A stretch of 64,000 nucleotides of DNA from an uncultured Ruminococcus sp. (GTDB lineage: Bacteria; Bacillota; Clostridia; Oscillospirales; Ruminococcaceae). The stretch covers positions 186,001 through 250,000 of the forward strand of contig NZ_CAKSNX010000002.1 in NCBI RefSeq assembly GCF_934476685.1. The letters run 5' to 3'. The position numbers were made by a program, and so were the translations under genes. The stretch's first letter is position 1. Each line of letters starts with the position of its first letter. Below the pieces are notes generated by a model. It saw nothing but the letters and a program-made list of their open reading frames with translations. It had not been told where the DNA came from and did no database searches. Shown here piece by piece: positions 32,682 to 41,045 of the stretch.

Positions 32682-32710
32682 ATGATATCACATATTAAAA
32701 TAAATGTCAA
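32682..32710 (-). promoter_or_regulatory. hem operon promoter
   Basis: Minus strand TTGACA (32710-32705), 17 bases, TATCAT (32687-32682). A CTAGGAACTA sequence just downstream (plus-strand 32655-32664) weakly recalls the ATAGGAATA element near metY. Nothing else is seen in the 304-base gap to 32933 except an AGGAGG at 32878. Confidence 0.65.
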
Positions 32711-32932
32711 TCGAAAGACCTGACCGCCTTTAGTTCATAAATAATGTATTAAAATTTACATCAGGTCTTGAAAAAATATCAGCTGTATGTTATAATACCT
32801 TATTATGCAGATGTGGGAACAGCGGGTTTTCAATGTCTTTCTCTGCAATGTCTGCACTAATATTTGAAAACAGAAACGGAGGAGTGTCTGTGTTCAGCTG
32901 AAAGGTTTTCAGCCGAATATACGGGCGATCAT

Positions 32933-33790
32933 ATGACAGGCTGCAGAAGAGTTGCTGCAATTCAGGATATTTCGGGTTTGGGAAGATGCTCACTTACAGT
33001 GGTTATCCCTGTGCTGTCTGCAATGGGTATACAGGTATGTCCTGTTCCTACTGCGGTGTTATCTGCACATACAGGTTACAGCGAATTTGTGATGAGGGAT
33101 CTTACCGATTTTATGAAACCTGCGCTGGAGCATTACAGACGTATGAATACTGAGTTCGATTGTATTTACAGCGGTTTTCTTGCGTCAAGTGAACAGATAG
33201 ACCATTGTCTTGAATTCTTTGCGGCTTATCCCGACGCATTGAAAGTGGTCGATCCTGTTATGGGTGATGACGGCAAGGCTTATGCCACTTATACAGATGA
33301 ACTTTGCGGCAGAATGGGTGAGCTTGTTGCTGTGGCTGATATCATAACTCCTAACCTTACCGAGGCTGCAATACTTCTTAAAGAACCTTATCCTATCGGA
33401 ACGATAACGACTTCACAGGCAAAATCATGGCTTGTAAGACTTTCCGAGCAGGGCGCAAGGATAGTCGTTATCACCAGCGTTAATCTTGCTGACGGCGGTA
33501 TGCATACCATAGGCTATGACAAGGGCAACAACAGCTTCTGGAAGATAAAGAATGATTATGTTCCCGCACATTATTCAGGAACAGGGGATATGTTCACAAG
33601 CGTCCTTACAGGTTCTGTGCTTAAAGGGGACAGCCTGCCTATCGCAATGAACAGAGCAACTGCCTTTACAGAGCTTAACGTAAAAACCACTTACAGCTAT
33701 CAGAAACATTGGACAGAGGGACTTATGCTTGAAAGTCAGCTGCCGTGGCTTACAGGCTATCAGGAGCTTGGAGATTACACGAATCTGTAA
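32933..33790 (+). CDS. Pyridoxal/pyridoxamine kinase
   Basis: A 285-residue ribokinase-fold kinase making PLP from B6 vitamers. The N-terminus RRVAAIQDISGLGRCSLTV and the catalytic HYSGTGDMFTSVLTG (Asp in GTGD) are characteristic of PdxK/PdxY. I report ATG 32933 because the family starts there, but its ribosome site is weak. A strong CGGAGGAG at 32877-32884 lies upstream in the same open frame, so a longer N-terminus from a non-ATG codon is possible. It supplies PLP used by MetY and HemL in this window. Confidence 0.87.
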   Translation: MTGCRRVAAIQDISGLGRCSLTVVIPVLSAMGIQVCPVPTAVLSAHTGYSEFVMRDLTDFMKPALEHYRRMNTEFDCIYSGFLASSEQIDHCLEFFAAYPDALKVVDPVMGDDGKAYATYTDELCGRMGELVAVADIITPNLTEAAILLKEPYPIGTITTSQAKSWLVRLSEQGARIVVITSVNLADGGMHTIGYDKGNNSFWKIKNDYVPAHYSGTGDMFTSVLTGSVLKGDSLPIAMNRATAFTELNVKTTYSYQKHWTEGLMLESQLPWLTGYQELGDYTNL

Positions 33791-33826
33791 TGCGGCTTAT
33801 TATGATTATGGAAACAGGTGCAGCTT

Positions 33827-34333
33827 ATGTATAAACTGAATATAGTTCTTGTAGAACCGCAGATACCACAGAATACAGGGAATATTTCAAGGACCTGTGC
33901 CGTAACGGGTGCGGTGCTTCATCTTGTAAAGCCTTATGGCTTTGAGATATCGGATAAAAAGCTGAAACGTGCAGGTCTTGACTACTGGGACAAGCTTGAA
34001 ATATACGAGTACGAAAATATGGACGAGTTCTTTGAAAAGAACAGCGGTGAGTTCTACTATTTCACCACTAAAGGGAGAAATGTACACTCAGATGCAAATT
34101 ATCCCGCAGATAAGGACGTTTACATAGTTTTCGGACGTGAGGATAAAGGACTTCCCGAAAAGCTGCTGTACGATAATCCAGACAGCTGTGTCAGGATACC
34201 GATGAGGAACGACCTCAGAAGTCTTAACCTCTCGAACTCTGTGGCAATAGCCGTTTATGAGGTGCTGAGGCAGTGGGATTACCCAGACCTCGGCAGGGAA
34301 GGCAAGCTTACGCAGTATACATGGGACGAATAA
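33827..34333 (+). CDS. trmL: tRNA (cytidine(34)-2'-O)-methyltransferase
   Basis: A 168-residue SPOUT methyltransferase. Motifs are LVEPQIPQNTGNISRTCAVT, FGREDKGLPEKLL and the trefoil-knot SAM loop IPMRNDLRSLNLSNSVAIAV. It methylates the wobble base of tRNA-Leu. ATG 33827 with AGGTG upstream is chosen over GTG 33818. Confidence 0.93.
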   Translation: MYKLNIVLVEPQIPQNTGNISRTCAVTGAVLHLVKPYGFEISDKKLKRAGLDYWDKLEIYEYENMDEFFEKNSGEFYYFTTKGRNVHSDANYPADKDVYIVFGREDKGLPEKLLYDNPDSCVRIPMRNDLRSLNLSNSVAIAVYEVLRQWDYPDLGREGKLTQYTWDE

Positions 34334-34366
34334 GATACATAAAATAAAATTTTTAGGAGGATAATT

Positions 34367-35242
34367 ATGCCAAAAATCAAATTTCTGACCGACTCCGCAA
34401 GTGATATTTCTTTTGAAAATGAGAAAAAGCTGGATATACAGATAATGCCTTTTAAGGTAGCCATGGGCGAAAAAAGCTATACCAGCAGAATAGACTTTGA
34501 TAATGAAGAATTTTATGAGATGATAGAGGGTTATGACGGTATCCCAACAACTTCTCAGATAACAGCTTATGAGTATGTTGAGATGTTCAAGGAGCTTTAT
34601 TATAACGATTATACAGACGTAATAAACGTGACCATAAACGGCAACGGCTCTGCAACATATAACAATGCCGTTATGGCTGCGCAGCAGTTCTTTGAGGAGA
34701 TACCTGACGCAAAGGGCGAGTTCAATATCTATAATATAGATTCCGGAAACTATACCGGCGCTTACGGCTATCCGGTGGTTCAGGGTGCTATCAAGGCTCA
34801 GCGTGGCGTTCCTGCCAATGAGATAGTTGATTATATTCAGGACTGGATAGATAACTGCGTTATTTTCTTTGCACCATATTCTCTGAAATATGCAAAGAAG
34901 TCGGGAAGAATACCGTCCGCTGCGGCTTTTGTGGGAGAAGTAATGGGACTCCGTCCGATAATGAGGATTCAGGAAGGTTCTATCACTACCGAAACAAAGG
35001 TTAGAGGCGATAAGGCTATCGTGCCTAAGATACTTGACCTCTGCGTTAATGAAATGATCCCTAAAACACCTTACTGCATAGTTTACGGAAATGATGAATC
35101 TGTCCGTGACGAAATGGCACAGGCTATGACAAAGAAAATGGGATATCCCCCTGAGGACTGCTATCAGATAGGAGCTGCTATCACCATCAACGCAGGTCCT
35201 AAGGTAACAGGAGTTATCTTCAAATCACAGCACAGAAGATAA
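34367..35242 (+). CDS. DegV family fatty-acid-binding protein
   Basis: A 291-residue protein starting with KIKFLTDSASDISFENEKKL, the DegV/FakB signature, with the TSQITAYEYVEMF loop and the second-domain KSGRIPSAAAFVGEVMGLRP. FakB proteins present fatty acids to the kinase FakA; no FakA is near. AGGAGG lies before the ATG. Confidence 0.92.
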   Translation: MPKIKFLTDSASDISFENEKKLDIQIMPFKVAMGEKSYTSRIDFDNEEFYEMIEGYDGIPTTSQITAYEYVEMFKELYYNDYTDVINVTINGNGSATYNNAVMAAQQFFEEIPDAKGEFNIYNIDSGNYTGAYGYPVVQGAIKAQRGVPANEIVDYIQDWIDNCVIFFAPYSLKYAKKSGRIPSAAAFVGEVMGLRPIMRIQEGSITTETKVRGDKAIVPKILDLCVNEMIPKTPYCIVYGNDESVRDEMAQAMTKKMGYPPEDCYQIGAAITINAGPKVTGVIFKSQHRR

Positions 35243-35265
35243 TATCATATGATCTGAGATACCTG

Positions 35266-35294
35266 TCCCGTACCGCAAAGGTGCGGGATTTTTT
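35266..35294 (+). terminator. degV terminator
   Basis: CCCGTACC-GCAAA-GGTGCGGG followed by a T run. Confidence 0.8.
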
Positions 35295-35334
35295 ATGCAT
35301 ACTTTTGCAGTGCGAAAAAAATATGTAAAAAAGC

Positions 35335-35392
35335 TTGATTTTTTCGGCAGTATATTATATAATATATTGTAAGGTTGTTAAATTTGTAACAA
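35335..35392 (+). promoter_or_regulatory. pgk promoter and Rex-like operator
   Basis: TTGATT (35335-35340), 17 bases, TATAAT (35358-35363). TTGTTAAATTTGTAACAA at 35375-35392 is palindromic and differs by one base from the clostridial Rex consensus TTGTTAAnnnnTTAACAA. It lies just after the start site, so NADH-sensitive repression is inferred. Confidence 0.65.
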
Positions 35393-35447
35393 CAGATATT
35401 TTTATCGGGATCTCCCCGAAATTTTATTATGAGAGGATGTCTTTAAA

Positions 35448-36671
35448 ATGGCAGGTTTAAACAAGGTTACTGTTGATGACATTAATGTAAAGGGCAAGAG
35501 AGTCCTCGTAAGAGTTGACTTCAACGTTCCGCTCAAGGACGGCGTAATTACTAACGATAACAGAATTACAGCAGCTCTTCCAACTATCAAGAAGCTGGTT
35601 GCTGACGGAGGAAAGGTAGTTCTTTGCTCACATCTGGGCAAGCCTAAGAATGGTCCTGAGGCTAAGTTCTCACTGGCTCCTGCTGCTGCAAGACTTGCAG
35701 AGCTTCTTCCTGAAACAAAGGTTACTTTCGCAGCTGACGATACAGTAGTAGGCGACAATGCTAAGGCGGCTGTTGCAGCTATGGCTGACGGCGATATCGT
35801 TGTTCTCGAGAACACAAGATTCAGAGGCGCAGAGGAAACAAAGAACGGCGAAGGTTTCGCTAAGGAACTCGCTGATCTCGTTGACGGTGAAGTATTCGTA
35901 ATGGACGCTTTCGGTTCTGCTCACAGAGCACACGCTTCAACAGCAGGCGTTACAAAGTTCGTTAAGGAAACAGCTGTCGGCTACCTCATGCAGAAGGAGA
36001 TCAACTATCTCGGAAATGCAGTTGAAACACCTGTAAGACCATTCGTTGCTATCCTCGGCGGTGCAAAGGTTGCAGATAAGCTCAACGTTATCTCAAACCT
36101 CCTTGAGAAGTGCGATACACTTATCATCGGCGGTGGTATGGCTTATACATTCCTTAAGGCACAGGGCAAGGAAGTTGGTCTTTCACTGGTTGACGATACA
36201 AAGATCGACTACTGCAAGGAAATGATGGAAAAGGCTGAAAAGCTCGGCAAGAAGCTTCTTCTCCCTATCGATACAACAGTTGCAGCAGGTTTCCCTGATC
36301 CGATCGACGCTCCTATCGAAGTTGAAGTTGTTGATTCCGATAAGATCCCTGCTGATAAGGAAGGTCTTGACATTGGTACAAAGACACAGGCTCTCTTCGG
36401 CGATGCAGTTAAGTCCGCTAAGACAGTAGTTTGGAACGGACCTATGGGCGTATTCGAGAACCCAACACTTGCAGCAGGTACGATCGCTGTTGCTAAGGCT
36501 CTTGCTGAAACAGACGCTACAACAATTATCGGCGGCGGCGACTCAGCAGCTGCTGTTATCCAGCTCGGTTTCGCTGACAAGATGAGCCACATCTCAACAG
36601 GCGGCGGAGCTTCACTCGAATACCTCGAGGGCAAGGTTCTCCCAGGTATCGACGTTATTGCTGACAAGTAA
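35448..36671 (+). CDS. pgk: Phosphoglycerate kinase
   Basis: A 407-residue glycolytic kinase making ATP from 1,3-bisphosphoglycerate. Substrate loops GKRVLVRVDFNVPLKDG and LCSHLGKPK, the nucleotide motif FVAILGGAKVADK and the C-terminal GGGDSAAAV are intact. It has high use of favoured codons, as expected for an abundant protein. Confidence 0.97.
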   Translation: MAGLNKVTVDDINVKGKRVLVRVDFNVPLKDGVITNDNRITAALPTIKKLVADGGKVVLCSHLGKPKNGPEAKFSLAPAAARLAELLPETKVTFAADDTVVGDNAKAAVAAMADGDIVVLENTRFRGAEETKNGEGFAKELADLVDGEVFVMDAFGSAHRAHASTAGVTKFVKETAVGYLMQKEINYLGNAVETPVRPFVAILGGAKVADKLNVISNLLEKCDTLIIGGGMAYTFLKAQGKEVGLSLVDDTKIDYCKEMMEKAEKLGKKLLLPIDTTVAAGFPDPIDAPIEVEVVDSDKIPADKEGLDIGTKTQALFGDAVKSAKTVVWNGPMGVFENPTLAAGTIAVAKALAETDATTIIGGGDSAAAVIQLGFADKMSHISTGGGASLEYLEGKVLPGIDVIADK

Positions 36672-36698
36672 TATATTTTTCCGCTTTAGCTAAAGCTT

Positions 36699-36728
36699 GG
36701 GCAGGCATTGATTTGCCTGCCCTTTTTT
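36699..36728 (+). terminator. pgk terminator
   Basis: GGGCAGGCA-TTGATT-TGCCTGCCC followed by TTTTTT. Confidence 0.9.
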
Positions 36729-36767
36729 ATACATGATTTTAAACCGAAACGTGGTGAATTATCAATA

Positions 36768-37328
36768 ATGTTGGATATGCTTACTATCCTTTCAGCCGAC
36801 AGCGAAGAAAATGCATTGGAGAATACAGCGTTTTCAGGCTTTCTGCACGGAGCGCAGGCTAAGGTCGGAGTTGTGCTGCTCATTGTGGGAATGCTGATAA
36901 TATATTTTGGCATAAAGGTGCTGAGAGGTTATAAATTCCTGCCTGAGCATGAACAGAATATCCCGAAAGAGGATAACTATGTGCCTGCCGAGGCAAAAGT
37001 GCTGCAAAAGAAGAAAACAGAAATGCCTGATTTCAACGGCAGCGGTACAGTCCAGTTCGTCGAGTGGAAGATAGGCTATGAAGTGGACGGCGAAAAGTAT
37101 ACTCAGATAATACCCGATGACGGCTATGAAAAGGGACAGATACTAAAAATAAAGTACGATCCCGACGCTCCGCAGGAGTATTATCTCGATAACGGTACGC
37201 TTACCGATGATGCAGAACAGGACGAACAACAGGAAAATGAAAAGAGTTCGGACAAGAACTTCAACGGCTATGTTTTTGAAGGAATAGGTCTGCTCGTGGC
37301 TGTCGTGGGAGTTATGCTGATACTGTAA
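36768..37328 (+). CDS. Membrane protein, DUF3592-like
   Basis: A 186-residue protein with one transmembrane helix near residues 30-52, a soluble domain with WKIGYEVDGEKYTQ and KIKYDPDAPQEYYLDNGT (resembling DUF3592), an acidic linker, and a second helix at the C-terminus. ATG 36768 is used because the frame further upstream passes through the pgk terminator. The ribosome site (GTGGTGA) is weak and distant. Function unknown. Confidence 0.7.
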   Translation: MLDMLTILSADSEENALENTAFSGFLHGAQAKVGVVLLIVGMLIIYFGIKVLRGYKFLPEHEQNIPKEDNYVPAEAKVLQKKKTEMPDFNGSGTVQFVEWKIGYEVDGEKYTQIIPDDGYEKGQILKIKYDPDAPQEYYLDNGTLTDDAEQDEQQENEKSSDKNFNGYVFEGIGLLVAVVGVMLIL

Positions 37329-37356
37329 ATACATAGTGTTTGTCTGCTTTCTGATG

Positions 37357-37385
37357 TTGACAAAGCAGGCTTATTAGTGTATAAT
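37357..37385 (+). promoter_or_regulatory. tpiA promoter
   Basis: TTGACA (37357-37362), 17 bases, TATAAT (37380-37385). Confidence 0.85.
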
Positions 37386-37434
37386 ATTGATGTCAAAGTT
37401 TATTCTTGAAATTTATAATAAAGGAGTTTTTACT

Positions 37435-38211
37435 ATGAAAAAATCTGTAAGAAAAGCAATTATTGCAGGTAACTGGAAAATGAATAAGACAAGACCTGAG
37501 GCTAAGGAGCTTCTCGAGGCTATCAAGCCGCTGGTAGCTAACGCTGACGGCAAGGTAGAGGTTATTGCCTGCGTACCTTTCACAAACCTTGAAACAGCTG
37601 TAAATGCAACAGCAGGTTCAAATGTAAAGATCGGTGCAGAGAACGTTCACTTTGAGAAGAGCGGCGCTTTCACAGGCGAGATCTCAGCTGATATGCTCGT
37701 TGAGGTAGGCGTTGAGTACGTTGTTATCGGTCACTCCGAGAGAAGACAGTATTTCGGCGAAACAGACGAAACAGTAAACAAGAGAACAAAGGCTGCTCTT
37801 GCTGCCGGTCTTAAGCCTATCGTTTGCGTAGGCGAGCTTCTTTGGGAGCGTGAGTGCGATATCACAGAGGAAGTTATCGCAAGACAGATCAAGCTTGACT
37901 TCTTCGGTGTTTCTGCTGAGGATATCAAGAAGTGCGTAGTAGCTTACGAGCCGGTATGGGCTATCGGTACAGGCAAGACAGCAACAGCAGATCAGGCTGA
38001 GGAAGTTTGCGCATTCATCAGAGCAACACTCGCTAAGATCTATGACGAGGCAACAGCTGAGGCAGTTACTATCCAGTACGGCGGATCAATGAACGCTAAG
38101 AACTGTGCAGAACTTCTTTCTAAGGAGAACGTAGACGGCGGTCTTATCGGCGGCGCATCACTCAAGGCTGACGATTTCAATACTATCGTACAGGCTGCTG
38201 TTGAGGGCTAA
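37435..38211 (+). CDS. tpiA: Triosephosphate isomerase
   Basis: A 258-residue TIM barrel. The catalytic Lys is in AGNWKMNKT, His in VIGHSERR, and Glu in YEPVWAIGTGKTAT. ATG 37435 with AAAGGAG is chosen; the preceding open frame contains promoter sequence. Confidence 0.97.
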   Translation: MKKSVRKAIIAGNWKMNKTRPEAKELLEAIKPLVANADGKVEVIACVPFTNLETAVNATAGSNVKIGAENVHFEKSGAFTGEISADMLVEVGVEYVVIGHSERRQYFGETDETVNKRTKAALAAGLKPIVCVGELLWERECDITEEVIARQIKLDFFGVSAEDIKKCVVAYEPVWAIGTGKTATADQAEEVCAFIRATLAKIYDEATAEAVTIQYGGSMNAKNCAELLSKENVDGGLIGGASLKADDFNTIVQAAVEG

Positions 38212-38475
38212 TATAATATCAAAATAAAAAAACGTTCCGCAGGGGCGGCTGCGGCTGTCCCTGTATTTATTATAGGAAGAAAATATATAAAAGGTGCAAA
38301 GTCAGGGACGTGTTTCATATTTGACTTGCACTCATATAATGCTTTCATTTATCTTTCGGCGAATATCCTAAACTCAGTACAGTTGTTATAAAATATAGAT
38401 CAGAGATACTGTAATCAGATAGAAAGTGAACAGATCTTGCCAGTTGGTGAGATCACAACCGAAAGGAGTACAACT

Positions 38476-39309
38476 ATGAAAAAACTACTCGTTCTTGCAT
38501 TATGTATTTGTCAGGTCTTTGCATTCACTGCCTGTGGAAGTGAAGAAAATACTGACTCTTCACAGAGTACGGCAGAGTCATCAGAAAATCAGCAGATTGA
38601 AACACCAACAAATGATATACAGGTGAACAGCGTAACTATTAGAATGGATTCTACAAATCTTCATGAGGGTGTAGAATTTAATGACAGCGAACTGCTGGCA
38701 AAAACTTCTGAGTTCTATAAGTCTGTTATGGAAAACGGCAATGTTATCCAACCAGATTCTCGTGAATCGGTTGCGGGCGGAGATTGGCTTATAATTGACA
38801 TTCCAGATGCACCGCAGATCAGTTTTGAATCGGGAGAATCTGATATTGTAAGGATAGGAACTGATTATTATTCTGTTCCCGATGAAGAAACGGAATACAA
38901 GCAGTATGTTATCAGTTTCCTTGAAGCCGGCGGTTATTGGGGCGATTCAGCTATGGCTGATGATATTTCGGATAGTTCCAATGATGAATCTGCTTTTGAC
39001 AGTATTACAGTCTATATGGACAGCACCAACCTTGGTTATGGTGTAGAGTTTACGGACAGTGAGATCTTGGACAGGACTGCTGAATTCTGTAAATATATCG
39101 AGGAAAACGCACAGAAAGCCGAGCCTAATTCGCAGAAAGCCGATAAAGGCGGAGATTGGCTAAAGATCGAGCTTTCTAACGGCTCTGTAATATATTTTGA
39201 AAGTTCTGTATCTGACTATGTTCGGTTCAACAAAGAGTATTATCATATTGAAGATAATTACAAGCAGGACGTTATTGATTATCTGTCCCGAAACGGTTAT
39301 CGGGAATGA
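38476..39309 (+). CDS. Lipoprotein with two tandem homologous domains
   Basis: A 277-residue secreted lipoprotein with lipobox FAFTAC and a Ser/Glu-rich linker. It consists of two repeats of about 100 residues. Repeat 1 begins VTIRMDSTNLHEGVEFNDSE and repeat 2 ITVYMDSTNLGYGVEFTDSE; both contain GGDWL and end near GGYW or NGYR. An internal duplication is obvious. No known family recognised. It lies between tpiA and gpmI, 28 bases before the latter, with AGGAG before its ATG. The 264-base gap before it (38212-38475) holds a GC-rich CAGGG...CCCTG stem near 38235-38262 but no clear promoter. Confidence 0.75.
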   Translation: MKKLLVLALCICQVFAFTACGSEENTDSSQSTAESSENQQIETPTNDIQVNSVTIRMDSTNLHEGVEFNDSELLAKTSEFYKSVMENGNVIQPDSRESVAGGDWLIIDIPDAPQISFESGESDIVRIGTDYYSVPDEETEYKQYVISFLEAGGYWGDSAMADDISDSSNDESAFDSITVYMDSTNLGYGVEFTDSEILDRTAEFCKYIEENAQKAEPNSQKADKGGDWLKIELSNGSVIYFESSVSDYVRFNKEYYHIEDNYKQDVIDYLSRNGYRE

Positions 39310-39337
39310 ATTTGAAAATTTGAAAGGAAAATAAATT

Positions 39338-40858
39338 ATGTCTAAAAAACCAGTAGCGCTTATTATTATGGACGGTTTTGGCTATAATCACAGCAGCTAT
39401 GGCAATGCCATAAGAGCAGCTAAAACTCCAAATCTTGACAGACTTCTTGCGAATTATCCGCATACACTTATTGGTGCGAGCGGAATGGACGTTGGTCTGC
39501 CTGAGGGACAGATGGGTAACTCAGAGGTAGGTCATACAAATATCGGCGCAGGAAGGATCGTTTATCAGGAGCTTACAAGAATAACAAAGTCCATCAAGGA
39601 CGGAGATTTCTTCTCTAACGAGGCTTTCACAGCAGCTGTTGAAAACTGTAAGAAGAACGGCAGCGCACTTCACCTGTTCGGACTTCTTTCAAACGGCGGT
39701 GTTCACTCACATAATTCACACCTTTACGGTCTGCTGGAGCTTGCTAAGAAGGCAGGACTTGAAAAGGTATACGTTCACTGCTTCATGGACGGAAGAGATG
39801 TTCCTCCGACAAGCGGTGCAGATTTCGTAGCTGAGCTTGAAGCTAAAATGGCTGAGATCGGCGTAGGTAAGATAGCTTCCGTAATGGGACGTTATTATGC
39901 AATGGACAGAGATAACCGTTGGGAGCGTGTTGAAAAGGCATATGCTGCAATGGCTTACGGCGAGGGCAACAAGGCTGACAGCGCAGTTCAGGCTATCAAG
40001 GATTCCTACGCAGCAGAAGTTACAGACGAATTCGTTGTTCCTACTGTTATCGACGAGAACGGAAAGATCTCTGCTAACGACAGCGTTATCTTCTTCAACT
40101 TCCGTCCTGACAGAGCAAGAGAGATCACAAGAACTTTCGTTGATGATGATTTCAAGGGCTTTGAGAGAAGAAACGGCAGATTCCCTGTTTACTATGTATG
40201 CATGACTCAGTATGACGCAACAATGCCTAACGTTGACATTGCTTTCCGTCCTACAAGCCTTGTAAATACATTCGGCGAGTACGTTGCAAAGAACGGACTT
40301 TCACAGCTGAGAATCGCTGAAACAGAAAAGTATGCTCACGTTACATTCTTCTTCAACGGCGGTGTTGAAGCTCCGTTTGAGAATGAGGACAGAGCGCTTA
40401 TCAACTCACCTAAGGTCGCAACATATGACCTCCAGCCTGAAATGAGCGCATATCTTGTATGCGACGAGGTACTTAAGAGAATAGAGTCAGATAAGTATGA
40501 CGTTATTATCCTTAACTATGCTAACTGCGATATGGTAGGACATACAGGTGTGTTCGAGGCAGCTGTACAGGCTGTTGAGGCTGTTGACGAGTGTGTTGGA
40601 AAGACTGTTGACGCTGTTCTTGCTAAGGGCGGAGTTGCTCTTATCACAGCTGACCACGGTAATGCCGACAAGATGATGGAAGAGGACGGCTCACCATTCA
40701 CAGCTCATACAACTAACCTTGTTCCGCTCATCATTGCAGGCGCAGGAAATGTTGAGATCAGACAGGGCGGCGTTCTTGCTGACCTTTCACCAACAATGCT
40801 TAAGATCCTTGATCTCAAGCAGCCTGAAGAGATGACAGGAGAGTCTATCATTAAGTAA
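39338..40858 (+). CDS. gpmI: 2,3-bisphosphoglycerate-independent phosphoglycerate mutase
   Basis: A 506-residue alkaline-phosphatase-superfamily enzyme. The N-terminal metal site IIMDGFGYN, the catalytic Ser region GNSEVGHTNIGAGR, and the C-terminal metal ligands NYANCDMVGHTG and TADHGNAD are intact. It interconverts 3- and 2-phosphoglycerate. It may share transcripts with the lipoprotein upstream. Confidence 0.97.
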   Translation: MSKKPVALIIMDGFGYNHSSYGNAIRAAKTPNLDRLLANYPHTLIGASGMDVGLPEGQMGNSEVGHTNIGAGRIVYQELTRITKSIKDGDFFSNEAFTAAVENCKKNGSALHLFGLLSNGGVHSHNSHLYGLLELAKKAGLEKVYVHCFMDGRDVPPTSGADFVAELEAKMAEIGVGKIASVMGRYYAMDRDNRWERVEKAYAAMAYGEGNKADSAVQAIKDSYAAEVTDEFVVPTVIDENGKISANDSVIFFNFRPDRAREITRTFVDDDFKGFERRNGRFPVYYVCMTQYDATMPNVDIAFRPTSLVNTFGEYVAKNGLSQLRIAETEKYAHVTFFFNGGVEAPFENEDRALINSPKVATYDLQPEMSAYLVCDEVLKRIESDKYDVIILNYANCDMVGHTGVFEAAVQAVEAVDECVGKTVDAVLAKGGVALITADHGNADKMMEEDGSPFTAHTTNLVPLIIAGAGNVEIRQGGVLADLSPTMLKILDLKQPEEMTGESIIK

Positions 40859-40877
40859 TAAAAGCATCTGAATTTTT

Positions 40878-40917
40878 ATCAGACGACCGTACTTGTGCTG
40901 CGGCCGTCTGATTTTTT
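40878..40917 (+). terminator. gpmI terminator
   Basis: ATCAGACGACCG pairs with CGGCCGTCTGAT (one mismatch), then TTTTTT. Confidence 0.85.
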
Positions 40918-40945
40918 ATAGTTTTGTGAAAATTCGGGAAATCGG

Positions 40946-40974
40946 TTGCAATTCGCAAAAGAATGTTGTATAAT
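40946..40974 (+). promoter_or_regulatory. Promoter of the L,D-transpeptidase gene
   Basis: TTGCAA (40946-40951), 17 bases, TATAAT (40969-40974). Confidence 0.75.
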
Positions 40975-41045
40975 AATTAAAAGTGTATTATTATGTGTTT
41001 AATGTATGGCTGAAGCTGTACAGGATCGGGAAAGGTATGTAATGA

